Shown here: positions 1 through 8,482 of the stretch, in pieces
How positions within the stretch are numbered: the stretch's first letter is position 1
Layout of the letters: each line of letters starts with the position of its first letter
From: Gemmatimonadota bacterium
GTDB lineage: Bacteria > Latescibacterota > UBA2968 > GCA-2709665
Assembly: GCA_028874335.1 (NCBI GenBank)
Contig: JAPPJY010000047.1
Coordinates: 1-64,000 of the forward strand
DNA: 64,000 bases
Direction of reading: 5' to 3'
The notes under the pieces: model-generated
What the model was told of the DNA's origin: nothing
Databases searched by the model: none
What the model saw: only the letters and a program-made list of their open reading frames with translations
Program-made: the position numbers and the translations under genes

Positions 1-67
1 CCGCCGCTTTTTCGCTCGCGCTCGGGAACTCACCGGTAATTTTAAAACAACTTCTTAACGAAAGGCG

Positions 68-400
68 GTGTGCGCGTTGGGCAATCCGATAACCATAACC
101 GACGATAGCTTTCAGGCTGAAGTGGTCGAGTCCTCCCTACCGGTGCTCGTGGACTTCTGGGCCGTGTGGTGCGGCCCCTGCCGGATGGTTGCGCCGATCG
201 TGGACGAACTCGCCGACGAATACGAGGGCCGGGTCAAGGTCGGCAAAGTCGACGTGGACTCCGAACAGAAAATCGCCGCCGACTACGGCATCCGCAGCAT
301 CCCGACACTGCTCATCTTCAAGAACGGCGAATTGGCCGAACAGGTTGTCGGTGCGGTACCGAAGAAACAACTGGTTGAAAAACTGGAGGCCGTGCTGTAA
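68..400 (+). CDS. trxA: thioredoxin
   Basis: A 110-residue single-domain thioredoxin, a cytoplasmic dithiol reductant that reduces protein disulfides and is recharged by thioredoxin reductase. The active site WCGPC lies at residues 34-38, preceded by the strand VLVDFWA and followed by the cis-proline region SIPTLLIF, both hallmarks of the family. Length is normal for TrxA. The start is uncertain: GTG at 68 gives the listed frame and TTG at 77 gives [12 protein letters not shown], which fits family N-termini as well; an AAAGG stretch precedes 68. A terminator follows before galU, so it is probably transcribed separately. Confidence 0.95.
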   Translation: MCALGNPITITDDSFQAEVVESSLPVLVDFWAVWCGPCRMVAPIVDELADEYEGRVKVGKVDVDSEQKIAADYGIRSIPTLLIFKNGELAEQVVGAVPKKQLVEKLEAVL

Positions 401-588
401 GCAAGAGGACCGGCGTCCTGAGGCGACCCGGGCAGGCACGATGCAATGTCTCCCCGGGCCATTGCCGGCCTCGAACCGGAACGGTTACCGCGCACGTTGA
501 AACGAGCCGAACGAACCCGGCCACGTTGACACTCCGGCGCGGGCGGAATCAGCAGCCGCGGTACGAACCATGACCGTCACATCGAATA

Positions 589-622
589 CAGGGTGTGCCG
601 CAGCAGGCACGCCCTGATTTTT
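589..622 (+). terminator. rho-independent terminator after trxA
   Basis: An 11-bp stem (CAGGGTGTGCC paired with GGCACGCCCTG, one G-T pair) with a six-base loop is followed directly by ATTTTTG. It lies inside the upstream extension of the galU frame, which supports starting galU at the ATG at 653. Confidence 0.7.
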
Positions 623-652
623 GTATTCCAACAACCCGTGGAGTTCGCACGT

Positions 653-1558
653 ATGGAAATCGAAAAAGTCGTGATCCCGTTGGCAGGGATGGGCACAGGA
701 CTCCTGCCTGCCACCAAATCGCAGCCCAAGGAGATGCTCCCGGTCGCGTGTAAGCCCGTTGTCCAATACGTCGTGGAAGAAATGGTCGACCAGGGCCTGA
801 CTCGGTTCCTGTTTATCACCGGACGGGACAAACGGCCCGTGGAAGATCACTTCGACCGGGACCATGAGCTGTTGAATCGGCTTTCGGAAAGCGAGAATCG
901 GGAACTGCTGGATGCGGTGGATTTCGGACGCGAGTCGGTGAGGTTTTTCTTTACCCGCCAGCTCATCCCTCACGGCCGGCACACGCCGCCGGGAATAGGA
1001 GACGCCATTGGCGGAGCCGAGGACTTCGCGGGAAACGACCCGTTCGTTGTGGCGCTTGGAGATACCATAGTCAAGTCCGGCAGCCACGCGGGCCTGATCC
1101 GGAGGATGATCAGGTCCCACTTCCAGCACGATTCCCGATGTACCATCGCCGTTGTGGAAGTGGATCCACTGGATGTGCCCAATTACGGCATTGTCAAACC
1201 AAAAGGCCGGGCCAGTACGGACTTCGAAATCGAAAGCATCGTGGAAAAGCCATCCCCGGCCGAGGCGCCCAGTCGCCTTGCAGTCGCCGCCCGGTATGTG
1301 TTTCATCCTGAGATCTTCGACGCAATCCGGCACACCCTGCCCCGACAGAGCGGCAAACTGGAGTTGACAGACGCGATAGCCACGCTGATCAAGATGGGCG
1401 GAAGAGTACGGTGCGTCCGCCTGAAGAAAGAGGAGCTTCGCTATGGCATCGGCGACCCCGTATCCTACTACAAGGCCTTCATCGACTTCGCCATATCGGA
1501 CCAGCGCCACGGATACCTCATCCGGCAGCACATCCAGAAACAGCTGAGGGAATTCTGA
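653..1558 (+). CDS. galU: UTP--glucose-1-phosphate uridylyltransferase
   Basis: A 301-residue nucleotidyltransferase expected to make UDP-glucose from UTP and glucose-1-phosphate for polysaccharide and glycoconjugate synthesis. The N-terminus carries the GalU signature with PATKSQPKEMLPV followed by KPVVQYVVEEMV, and VVALGDTIV holds the metal-binding region. The ATG at 653 is chosen because the open frame upstream runs through a terminator hairpin. Oddly, the normally invariant G-x-G-T-R loop reads GMGTG, so the conserved arginine is a glycine. The gene ends two bases before the sugar kinase at 1561, so the two are probably co-translated and work on the same sugar phosphates. Confidence 0.88.
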   Translation: MEIEKVVIPLAGMGTGLLPATKSQPKEMLPVACKPVVQYVVEEMVDQGLTRFLFITGRDKRPVEDHFDRDHELLNRLSESENRELLDAVDFGRESVRFFFTRQLIPHGRHTPPGIGDAIGGAEDFAGNDPFVVALGDTIVKSGSHAGLIRRMIRSHFQHDSRCTIAVVEVDPLDVPNYGIVKPKGRASTDFEIESIVEKPSPAEAPSRLAVAARYVFHPEIFDAIRHTLPRQSGKLELTDAIATLIKMGGRVRCVRLKKEELRYGIGDPVSYYKAFIDFAISDQRHGYLIRQHIQKQLREF

Positions 1559-1560
1559 GT

Positions 1561-2619
1561 ATGCCGGGGGCATACATAAGCACGGCGCCCGGCAGAGCGG
1601 GCATCATCGGCAATCCCACCGATATGTACGGTGGCAGCGTCATCTCCTGTTCAACGCAGGAACGCGCCGTCGTCCTCATCGAACCCGCCGACGTTCTAAG
1701 CTTCGAGGTCGCGGGCTGCCGCCGTGTGATCCAACCCGGGGATGAGTTGAAGCCTGACGGCGGATATTTCGACGTTGCGATGGCAGTTGTCGACTACCTC
1801 AACCTGAAGAACGCGCTGTTCTCCCTGCGCTGGGCTTGCGACGTACCGTTCCGGGCCGGGCTGTCGAGTTCATCCGCCCTGATCGTATCCATTCTCAATG
1901 CCGTTCTGGCCTACATGGGCCGGTCCGTCCACATCTACTACCGTGCGGAAATGGCACGGCACATCGAACTGCACTATCTGGTACTGTGCGGCTACCAGGA
2001 CGCATATATGTGCACGGTGGGTGGACTGAACTTTCTGGATTTCAGGGAAAAGCAGTTCTACCGGGCGCTGGCCGATGAACCCTACGCCACCGTCGAGCCA
2101 CTCGCGCCATTCATCGACGAATACCCCTTCGTCCTCGCCCACACGGGGATAAAACGCAACTCGGCCCGCGTGCACCAGCCAATCCGGGAACGGTGGCTGG
2201 AAGGCGAACGGGAAGTCGTCCGCAGCTATCTGCGCATTGCCCACGTGGCTCGCATGGGAAAACGAGCCCTTCTGGAAGCAGACTGGCGGACCCTGGGCGA
2301 CCTGATGGTAGAGAATCACGACATCCAGCGTGAACTCGGCGGTTCCGGTCCGGAGAACGAACGCCTCATTCACGCCGCGCTGAACGCCGGGGCCCTGGGC
2401 GCCAAGCTGGCGGGTGCGGGGGCAGGCGGTACCATTATTGCGCTGGCGCCGGAACCCGAACCGGTTATCCAGGAACTGAAACGCGCCGGCGCAAGCAGGA
2501 TCCTTTCACCCAGGCCGGGGCCGGGCGTCACCGTAACGCCGCTCAAGACCGACGCCGACAGGCAGGCGGCGGAAGCGGAACTCCTTGAACGCTCGCGACA
2601 GGAGGATCTTGCAGACTGA
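1561..2619 (+). CDS. GHMP-family sugar kinase (glucuronokinase-like)
   Basis: A 352-residue small-molecule kinase of the GHMP fold. Motif 1 is PGRAGIIGNPTDMYGG near the N-terminus, motif 2 is the ATP loop GLSSSSA around residue 100, and motif 3 is GAKLAGAGAGG near the C-terminus. The motif 1 form with GNPTDMYGG resembles plant-type glucuronokinases and heptose kinases more than galactokinase or homoserine kinase. It begins two bases after galU. By inference it phosphorylates a sugar or uronic acid at C1 and GalU converts the product to a UDP-sugar. The exact substrate cannot be read from the sequence. Confidence 0.8.
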   Translation: MPGAYISTAPGRAGIIGNPTDMYGGSVISCSTQERAVVLIEPADVLSFEVAGCRRVIQPGDELKPDGGYFDVAMAVVDYLNLKNALFSLRWACDVPFRAGLSSSSALIVSILNAVLAYMGRSVHIYYRAEMARHIELHYLVLCGYQDAYMCTVGGLNFLDFREKQFYRALADEPYATVEPLAPFIDEYPFVLAHTGIKRNSARVHQPIRERWLEGEREVVRSYLRIAHVARMGKRALLEADWRTLGDLMVENHDIQRELGGSGPENERLIHAALNAGALGAKLAGAGAGGTIIALAPEPEPVIQELKRAGASRILSPRPGPGVTVTPLKTDADRQAAEAELLERSRQEDLAD

Positions 2620-2745
2620 AGGGGCCGGCGCTGCATCCGGATCGAAACGGAAATTCATGGGGCACATGCCCTTGCCGATGCAGCCAAGTTTGTTTATCTT
2701 TAGCGCTAACCCATTCGCATCTCAGAAAGCGCGGAGATTCTCTCG

Positions 2746-3795
2746 ATGGCAATCCTGGCGGATACGCTCCAGGAAACGTACGAACACATGGAGCGAAAAC
2801 TCAGCGGTATCGTGCCGGATATCGAGTTGCTGTATAAAGCCGAACTGGTCTACGAGATCAACCGCCTGAAGGAACAGCGGGGCGCCATTATCCTGGGTCA
2901 CAACTACATGGAGCCGGCGCTCTTCCATACCGTGCCGGACGTGGTGGGCGATTCGCTGGAACTCAGCCGTAAGGCCGCTGAAACCGATTGCGACCCGATC
3001 GTCTTCTGCGGCGTGCGATTCATGGCGGAAACCGCGAAGATCCTCAACCCTGAGAAGACCGTACTCCTGCCCGCGAGAGTTGCAGGCTGTTCGCTGGCCG
3101 CGAGCATCTCCGCAGAAGACGTACGAGGGCTGCGTCGGGAATACCCGGGCGTACCCATCGTCACGTACATCAACACCTATGCGGACGTAAAGGCGGAATG
3201 CGACGTCTGCTGCACGTCCAGCAACGCCGCCAGGGTCGTGGAGTCGCTCGGCAGCGACACCGTCATCTTTCTCCCCGACGAATACCTCGCGGCCAACGTT
3301 GCTCAGGAAACAGGCAAGCGAATTGTCTTCCCCACGCGCGAAGAACCCGATCTGCGTCGCGCGGAACTGGAATACGAGATGATCGGCTGGCACGGCCGGT
3401 GTGAAGTACACGAGAAATTCTCGGTCGACGACGTCACCCACGTGCGTGAGCAATTCCCGGGAGTGCTTGTTCTCGCCCATCCGGAGTGCAGCCCTGAAGT
3501 TGTGGCCGCATCCGACTTCTCCAGCAGTACCTCGAAGATGAGCGCCTTTGTGGAGGAGACCGACGCATCCAGTTATCTTCTGCTTACGGAATGCAGCATG
3601 GGTGACAATATCATGGCCGATAACCCCGAGAAAGAAATGGTGCGGCTTTGCAGTATCCGCTGCCCGCATATGAACGAGATAACGCTCGAAGACACACTGA
3701 ACGCCCTGAAGAACAACGAGCAGATTATCGAAGTACCCGAAGATATCCGCATCCGCGCGAGACGCGCGGTGGACCGGATGCTCGAAATCGGTTGA
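2746..3795 (+). CDS. nadA: quinolinate synthase
   Basis: A 349-residue NadA, the [4Fe-4S] enzyme that condenses iminoaspartate with dihydroxyacetone phosphate to form quinolinate in de novo NAD synthesis. Visible family features are GHNYMEPALF near residue 51, DSLELSRKAA near 69, VFCGVRFMAETAK near 86, and three cysteines in the expected contexts: C115 in AGCSLA, C219 in HGRCEVHEKF and C306 in RCPHMNEITL, which I assign as cluster ligands. The ATG follows a CGGAGA ribosome site. A hairpin with a T-run follows the stop. No nadB or nadC lies beside it, so the rest of the pathway is elsewhere. Confidence 0.95.
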   Translation: MAILADTLQETYEHMERKLSGIVPDIELLYKAELVYEINRLKEQRGAIILGHNYMEPALFHTVPDVVGDSLELSRKAAETDCDPIVFCGVRFMAETAKILNPEKTVLLPARVAGCSLAASISAEDVRGLRREYPGVPIVTYINTYADVKAECDVCCTSSNAARVVESLGSDTVIFLPDEYLAANVAQETGKRIVFPTREEPDLRRAELEYEMIGWHGRCEVHEKFSVDDVTHVREQFPGVLVLAHPECSPEVVAASDFSSSTSKMSAFVEETDASSYLLLTECSMGDNIMADNPEKEMVRLCSIRCPHMNEITLEDTLNALKNNEQIIEVPEDIRIRARRAVDRMLEIG

Positions 3796-3819
3796 ATTTA
3801 CAGGTGGCCCGAGCCTCGA

Positions 3820-3848
3820 GGGCGGGGTTCTTGACCCGCCCTTCTTTT
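3820..3848 (+). terminator. rho-independent terminator after nadA
   Basis: A GGGCGGG / CCCGCCC stem with an eight-base loop is followed by TTCTTTT. It ends the nadA transcript just ahead of the next gene start at 3862. Confidence 0.8.
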
Positions 3849-3861
3849 GTGCGAGCTTGCC

Positions 3862-5091
3862 ATGGCACTCGACATATGGATGTTTATCGGCCTGATCGAC
3901 GCCTTCGAAGAAGAAGGCGCGGACCACATCCTGGACCGGCTGGAAGGGGTGGGCATCGACACGATCGTGCTGGGCGATCTAAGATTCGGCTCGTCGCCGG
4001 CATATCCACCCACGCCCGAACTCTATAGCGGGTGTGAGACCCGTCCGCCGGAACTGGCGCCTGGGGACGTCCCAAGGTTTGAAACACTCCAACGCGCCGT
4101 TGAGCGGGCGAAAGACCGGAACTTCGGCGTGTATCTTCACGATTGGCTTCAATCCGCCCCGGGCTGTATCAACGATCCGGAGAAACTCCGGTACGGACCC
4201 GCGCGCACGCGAGACGTCGTGCGGAGTTTCCCCGGGGTGGACGGATTCATCCTGGACGGGCCCGAATGGGGGTACGAAATCGCACCCAATCGGAGCAATC
4301 TGTTCCGTTGCGACTGCGACTGCTGCCGTACACGGGCCGCAGAATGGGGGTATGATTTCGATGTCCTTTGGCAGGCGCAGGCGGGCCTGAAGGACAGCCT
4401 TGGGAATCTCGGGAGTCTGCCGCCGGGCCGCCGGGAACGCGGGCTGATCGACGGCCTCGACGCGCTTATATCCAACCCCGGCCTGTTCGACTGGTTCCGG
4501 TTCAAGACCGACAGCATCGAGAACTACGTTGGCGCATTTGCCGACACCGCCAGGTCGCTGGAGCCGGCGCGCAAGGTGGCCTGCGGCCCCCGCCTGCCCG
4601 CCTTCGCGCCGCTTACCGGCTACAATTTCGGACGCCTTGCGGAAATCGTGGACTTCCAGTGCCCGAAACTCTATTTCTGGCAGCATGGGATCGATGGCCT
4701 TAAGGGCACCGTGTATCGCTGGGCGGAAACCCTGTGCGCGTGGAACCCCGGATTGACCGAACCCGAAGCCCTCGACCGTGTGCGCGAGCTGTTCGCCCTG
4801 TGGGTTCCCGGCGCCGGATGCCTCGCCGACCTGGACGCTCCGTTGCCGCCCGAGTTCTTCGAGCAGGTGGCCCTCAGCGAGATCAACAAGATGCGAGAGC
4901 GCCTGGGCGACGTCTCCCGCATCCGGCCCTGGATGGGGCTGCACCACGGCGGCGTCCGCATGGACAGTGGCGAACTCGAACACCTGCTGCAAACCGTTGA
5001 ACAGGGCGGCCTGACCACCCTGATCTACTGGCACTACAGCGACATGACGGAATCCGACTGGCGCGTCGTTCAGGAGCTTGTCCGTTCCTGA
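3862..5091 (+). CDS. uncharacterised TIM-barrel glycosidase-like protein
   Basis: A 409-residue protein with no signal peptide. Its order of segments, IDTIVLGDLRFG, FGVYLHDWLQ, VDGFILDGPEWGYE and VDFQCPKLYFWQHG, reads like the beta-strand ends of a (beta/alpha)8 barrel of the kind found in uncharacterised glycoside-hydrolase-like families; the acidic residues in ILDGPEWGYE could be catalytic. A cysteine cluster (RCDCDCCRTR) follows that strand and may bind a metal or form disulfides. The ATG at 3862 is preferred over the TTG at 3847, which sits in the terminator T-run. Neighbours give no pathway. The fold is inferred from pattern only and the substrate is unknown. Confidence 0.6.
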   Translation: MALDIWMFIGLIDAFEEEGADHILDRLEGVGIDTIVLGDLRFGSSPAYPPTPELYSGCETRPPELAPGDVPRFETLQRAVERAKDRNFGVYLHDWLQSAPGCINDPEKLRYGPARTRDVVRSFPGVDGFILDGPEWGYEIAPNRSNLFRCDCDCCRTRAAEWGYDFDVLWQAQAGLKDSLGNLGSLPPGRRERGLIDGLDALISNPGLFDWFRFKTDSIENYVGAFADTARSLEPARKVACGPRLPAFAPLTGYNFGRLAEIVDFQCPKLYFWQHGIDGLKGTVYRWAETLCAWNPGLTEPEALDRVRELFALWVPGAGCLADLDAPLPPEFFEQVALSEINKMRERLGDVSRIRPWMGLHHGGVRMDSGELEHLLQTVEQGGLTTLIYWHYSDMTESDWRVVQELVRS

Positions 5092-5140
5092 GTGTTCCTG
5101 CCGTGGTATTTCCAGGAAGTTTCTTCGTCTTCTCGCTCTC

Positions 5141-5174
5141 ACGGGCCGCCGAATCGAACAGACCGGCGGCCCGT
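5141..5174. repeat. 11-bp perfect inverted repeat
   Basis: ACGGGCCGCCG and its exact complement are separated by 12 bases in the gap between the barrel protein and the ABC transporter operon. It may be a terminator for the upstream gene, but the bases after it (TGTCCA) are not a T-run. Confidence 0.45.
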
Positions 5175-5216
5175 TGTCCATAATCACGATGACCCCGAGC
5201 CGGACCCCACGATCCC

Positions 5217-6221
5217 ATGCACGCCATCACGGTTAACGGTCTCTCCAAGTACTACGCCGTTCCCGAGCGCGAGGCCGGTCTGCGCGCTGCGGCCAGAAGC
5301 CTTGTCAAACGGCAAACGAGGACGGTCAAGGCCGTCGAAGCGATCTCCTTCAACGTGGAACCGGGTGAAGTCGTCGGCTTTCTCGGTCCCAACGGGGCGG
5401 GTAAGACAACCACGCTCAAGATGCTCTCCGGATTGCTATATCCCACGGAAGGCACGGCGGAAGTTCTGGGTCATATTCCTCACCGGCGTGAAAGGTCTTT
5501 CCTCCGCGAGATCACGCTTGTGATGGGGCAGCGGAACCAGCTGATCTGGGACATCCCGATGATCGACTCCCTGGAACGCAACCGGGCGGTCTATCGGATA
5601 TCGCGCGGGGACTACAGGGAGACGCTCGATGAACTGACGGAATTGCTCGAGCTGGAACCGCTCCTGCCGAAACCGGTCAGAAACCTGTCCCTCGGGGAGC
5701 GGATGAAGTGCGAGATCGCGGCCGCCCTGTTGCATCGTCCGAAGGTCCTGTTCCTGGACGAGCCCACAATCGGCCTCGACGTTACCATGCAGCGCCGGAT
5801 CCGGAGTTTCATTGAAGACTACAACCGGGCGCACGGCGCGACGGTACTGCTCACCAGCCACTACATGGCCGACGTCGAAGCGCTTTGCAAACGTGTCGTG
5901 GTTATTCACCACGGTCGGATTCTCTTCGACGGCGCGCTTGATGATCTCGTCACCCGATTCTCCCCGCACAAAACCATCGACGTCGAACTCGAGACCGAGA
6001 ACGCCGACCTTTCTCCGTACGGGGAAGTCGTGGAGGCGGCCGGGCTGCGCTACTCCCTGCGCGTACCCAAGGAGGCCACGCCCCAGGTGACAGCGAGGAT
6101 ACTCGGTGACTTGCCCGTGCTCGACCTGACCGTTGAAGACCCGCCCATCGAGGAAGTGATCGAGCAGGTCTTTTCCGTTGAAACCCCGGACGACGGGCTT
6201 TCGGACCCGCGCCAATCCTGA
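5217..6221 (+). CDS. ABC-2 type transporter, ATP-binding protein
   Basis: A 334-residue ATPase of the NatA/daunorubicin-resistance class that would drive an efflux pump at the inner membrane. Walker A is GPNGAGKTT at residues 57-65, the signature is LSLGE at 157-161, and Walker B is VLFLDEP at 177-183, followed by LLTSHYM with the switch histidine. An insert of about 20 residues between strands 1 and 2 and a long C-terminal tail are typical of the subgroup that pairs with two different ABC-2 membrane proteins. The two genes downstream encode exactly such a pair, so the three form one exporter. The cargo is unknown. Confidence 0.9.
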   Translation: MHAITVNGLSKYYAVPEREAGLRAAARSLVKRQTRTVKAVEAISFNVEPGEVVGFLGPNGAGKTTTLKMLSGLLYPTEGTAEVLGHIPHRRERSFLREITLVMGQRNQLIWDIPMIDSLERNRAVYRISRGDYRETLDELTELLELEPLLPKPVRNLSLGERMKCEIAAALLHRPKVLFLDEPTIGLDVTMQRRIRSFIEDYNRAHGATVLLTSHYMADVEALCKRVVVIHHGRILFDGALDDLVTRFSPHKTIDVELETENADLSPYGEVVEAAGLRYSLRVPKEATPQVTARILGDLPVLDLTVEDPPIEEVIEQVFSVETPDDGLSDPRQS

Positions 6222-6274
6222 CGCCATTGCCCGTATCCGATCGGTATCGGAATTTCCGGGCACAAGAGAAACAG

Positions 6275-7069
6275 ATGCTTTCGATTTACTGGGCATACCT
6301 GAAGACCACCCTGGCGCTTCAGTTTCAATATCGCGTCGCGATGGCGATCTGGATGATCGGCGGGCTTCTCGAACCGATGATCTATTGTGTCGTCTGGTCG
6401 ACCGTGGCAATAGCCCGCGGCGGAGACGTGGCAGGTTACGACGCCGGTGAGTTCGCCGCGTATTACATCGTCCTGATGGTCGTCAATATGTGGACGTTCA
6501 CCTGGATCATGCACGAAATGGGTTATCGCGTCCAGCACGGCGAGCTGTCGGCGATGCTCCTGAAGCCGATCCATCCCATCCATAGTGACATTGCCGACAA
6601 CATCGGTTACAAGACCCTGACGTTGTGCGTGCTGATTCCATCCGCGGCCGTGCTTTGCCTTCTGTTCAATCCCACATTTGACTTCAATGCCTTTAGCGCA
6701 CTCCTTTTCGTTTTCTCATTGATCCTTGCGTATCTTCTCAGATTCTTCGTTGAGTGGGCGCTCTCGCTTGTCGCGTTCTGGACAACCCGGACCGACGCAG
6801 TCAATCAGATGTATTTCTTCTTCGGCCTTTTCTTGTCGGGCAGAATCGCGCCGCTGGACCTGCTGCCCGGTTGGGCCCGGGCGATCGCTGACGCGCTCCC
6901 GTTCAAATGGTCGGTCGCCTTTCCCGTCGAGCTTCTCCTCGGCAGGCTCGATACGGCGCAGATCGAACGCGGATTCCTGATGCAGCTTTTCTGGGTCGTC
7001 GCCGGATTCGCCATTTTCAAACTCGTGTGGCGCCGGGGCGTCAGGAAATATTCCGCCGTGGGATCTTGA
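6275..7069 (+). CDS. ABC-2 type transporter, permease subunit 1
   Basis: A 264-residue membrane protein with about six hydrophobic segments, among them the stretch around MAIWMIGGLLEPMIYCVVW near the N-terminus and LLFVFSLILAYLLRFFVEW in the middle. It resembles the COG4587-type permeases that accompany NatA-like ATPases. The ATG at 6275, preceded by an AGAGAA site, is preferred over the TTG at 6227, because families of this type begin a few residues before the first cytoplasmic helix. It lies 53 bases downstream of the ATPase gene and is followed 27 bases later by the second permease, making one operon. Confidence 0.85.
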   Translation: MLSIYWAYLKTTLALQFQYRVAMAIWMIGGLLEPMIYCVVWSTVAIARGGDVAGYDAGEFAAYYIVLMVVNMWTFTWIMHEMGYRVQHGELSAMLLKPIHPIHSDIADNIGYKTLTLCVLIPSAAVLCLLFNPTFDFNAFSALLFVFSLILAYLLRFFVEWALSLVAFWTTRTDAVNQMYFFFGLFLSGRIAPLDLLPGWARAIADALPFKWSVAFPVELLLGRLDTAQIERGFLMQLFWVVAGFAIFKLVWRRGVRKYSAVGS

Positions 7070-7096
7070 GAACGGCTTCGTCGCGGGGACTCGACC

Positions 7097-7882
7097 TTGC
7101 ATAAGTTGATCGTGATATGGACGTTCCTGAAGATTGGCATTCTGAACGAACTGGCCTATCGCGTCAACTTCTACGTCCAGATCTTCCAGTCCGCGGTGAG
7201 CCTTGTACAGGCGCTGCTCGGCGTCTACGTGGTCTTTCTGCATACGGAAACCCTCGGCGACTGGAGGTCGTACGATCTGCTCGCCCTGATCGGTGTGTTC
7301 GTGATTATCGGCGGGGCGATCTCCATCGTGATCCGGCCCAGTATGATGCAGTTGATGACGGACGTCCGGCGGGGAACGCTGGATTACACCCTGACGAAGC
7401 CGGAGGACGCACAGTTCCTGGTCAGTATCAGCCAGTTTCGAATCTGGAAGGCGACCGACTTCGTGCTGGGCGGAATTGTGCTGTCGTACGCCCTCTTCAA
7501 GAGGGGCACGGACGTCGGCGCAGTTGACACGCTCACGTTCGGCCTGGTCCTTCTGTGCGGCGCGGCCACGATCTACAGTTTTTTCCTGGTCCTGTCCACA
7601 ATCTCATTCTGGTACATAAAGGTCGAAAACATCCTGAATATCTTCGATGCGATGGTCCAGGCCGGGCGCTGGCCCATCGGCATCTATCCCCACTGGCTTC
7701 GTTTCGTCCTTACGTTCATCGTTCCGGTCGCGTTCGCGATCACGGTGCCGGCCCGGGCCCTCACCGGCCGGCTCGATTCGGAATCGCTCACCGCAGCGAT
7801 TCTCGTGGCGGCCGGCATGCTGATCGCCTCGCGCCTGTTCTGGCGGTGGGGGCTGCGCCACTATTCCGGCGCCTCGGCCTGA
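7097..7882 (+). CDS. ABC-2 type transporter, permease subunit 2
   Basis: A 261-residue membrane protein with roughly six transmembrane segments, of the COG3694 type. The cytoplasmic segment MMQLMTDVRRGTLDYTLTKP between early helices is a hallmark of this permease group. It should form the heterodimeric channel with the preceding permease. The start is the TTG at 7097 (LHKLIVIW); no better ATG is present. The operon ends here, with about 200 bases to the cupin gene on the same strand. Confidence 0.85.
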   Translation: MHKLIVIWTFLKIGILNELAYRVNFYVQIFQSAVSLVQALLGVYVVFLHTETLGDWRSYDLLALIGVFVIIGGAISIVIRPSMMQLMTDVRRGTLDYTLTKPEDAQFLVSISQFRIWKATDFVLGGIVLSYALFKRGTDVGAVDTLTFGLVLLCGAATIYSFFLVLSTISFWYIKVENILNIFDAMVQAGRWPIGIYPHWLRFVLTFIVPVAFAITVPARALTGRLDSESLTAAILVAAGMLIASRLFWRWGLRHYSGASA

Positions 7883-8080
7883 GTGAACCTCGGGCCGTCC
7901 AACAGGAAATCCTCAAGGTGAGCCGCACGTCCGGTGAGGACCCCGCTGGCGCAACTTGCAGAAATGACTTGCGCACCGTGAGGGTTTGGCGCACAATTAA
8001 CAGGCAGTTCTTCGGGCGGCCGCCGTTGAGTACGTCCCGCCATCAACCATTCGCATCCCCTGTTACACAGGAGTGATACT

Positions 8081-8482
8081 ATGTCTGCGAAGAAGGTCGA
8101 GTCGTTCGCCGCGCACGCCAAAGACGCCCGCTGGGTGCGGGAGGGGTTGCGTCCCTATTTCACCTATCGGGACCTGGGTATCAAGGATGCCACGGAGGGT
8201 AAGGTCCTGGCGCACATCATCCGCGCCCATCAACCATGTACCGGACCGCTGGGCTATCACTCACACGATCTGGACTTTCAGATGGTCTATCTGATCACGG
8301 GATGGGCGCGCCTCTATTTCGAGGACATTGGCGAGATTCGGGTCGAAGCGGGTGACGCGTGGTACCAGCCGCCCGGTATCCGGCATGAGGTTCTCGAATA
8401 CTCCGATGACTGGGAAGTGATCGAATTCACCATGCCGGCCGAATTTGACACCCATGACGAAGAGCGCCAGGGATGCACATGA
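8081..8482 (+). CDS. cupin-domain protein
   Basis: A 133-residue single-cupin protein. The metal-binding motif 1 region is LGYHSHDLDFQMVYLITGWA and motif 2 is WYQPPGIRHEVLEYSD, with histidines in both positions. Such proteins are sugar or amino-acid isomerases, dioxygenases or ligand-binding regulators, and this one cannot be assigned more closely. AGGAG lies 8 bases before the ATG. The stop overlaps the next start as ATGA, so it is translationally coupled to the dehydrogenase. It opens a four-gene catabolic operon. Confidence 0.85.
   Translation: MSAKKVESFAAHAKDARWVREGLRPYFTYRDLGIKDATEGKVLAHIIRAHQPCTGPLGYHSHDLDFQMVYLITGWARLYFEDIGEIRVEAGDAWYQPPGIRHEVLEYSDDWEVIEFTMPAEFDTHDEERQGCT

Noticed and set aside
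485-1573. Long minus-strand open frame over galU
   Set aside because: It is antisense to a clear GalU and has no recognisable protein; long shadow frames are common at this G+C content.
2722-3927. 401-codon minus-strand frame over nadA
   Set aside because: It mirrors the conserved nadA coding strand and shows no domain of its own.
3979-5187. 402-codon minus-strand frame over the barrel protein
   Set aside because: The plus-strand protein has plausible barrel motifs and a clean start; the antisense frame is low-complexity and rich in Arg/Pro.
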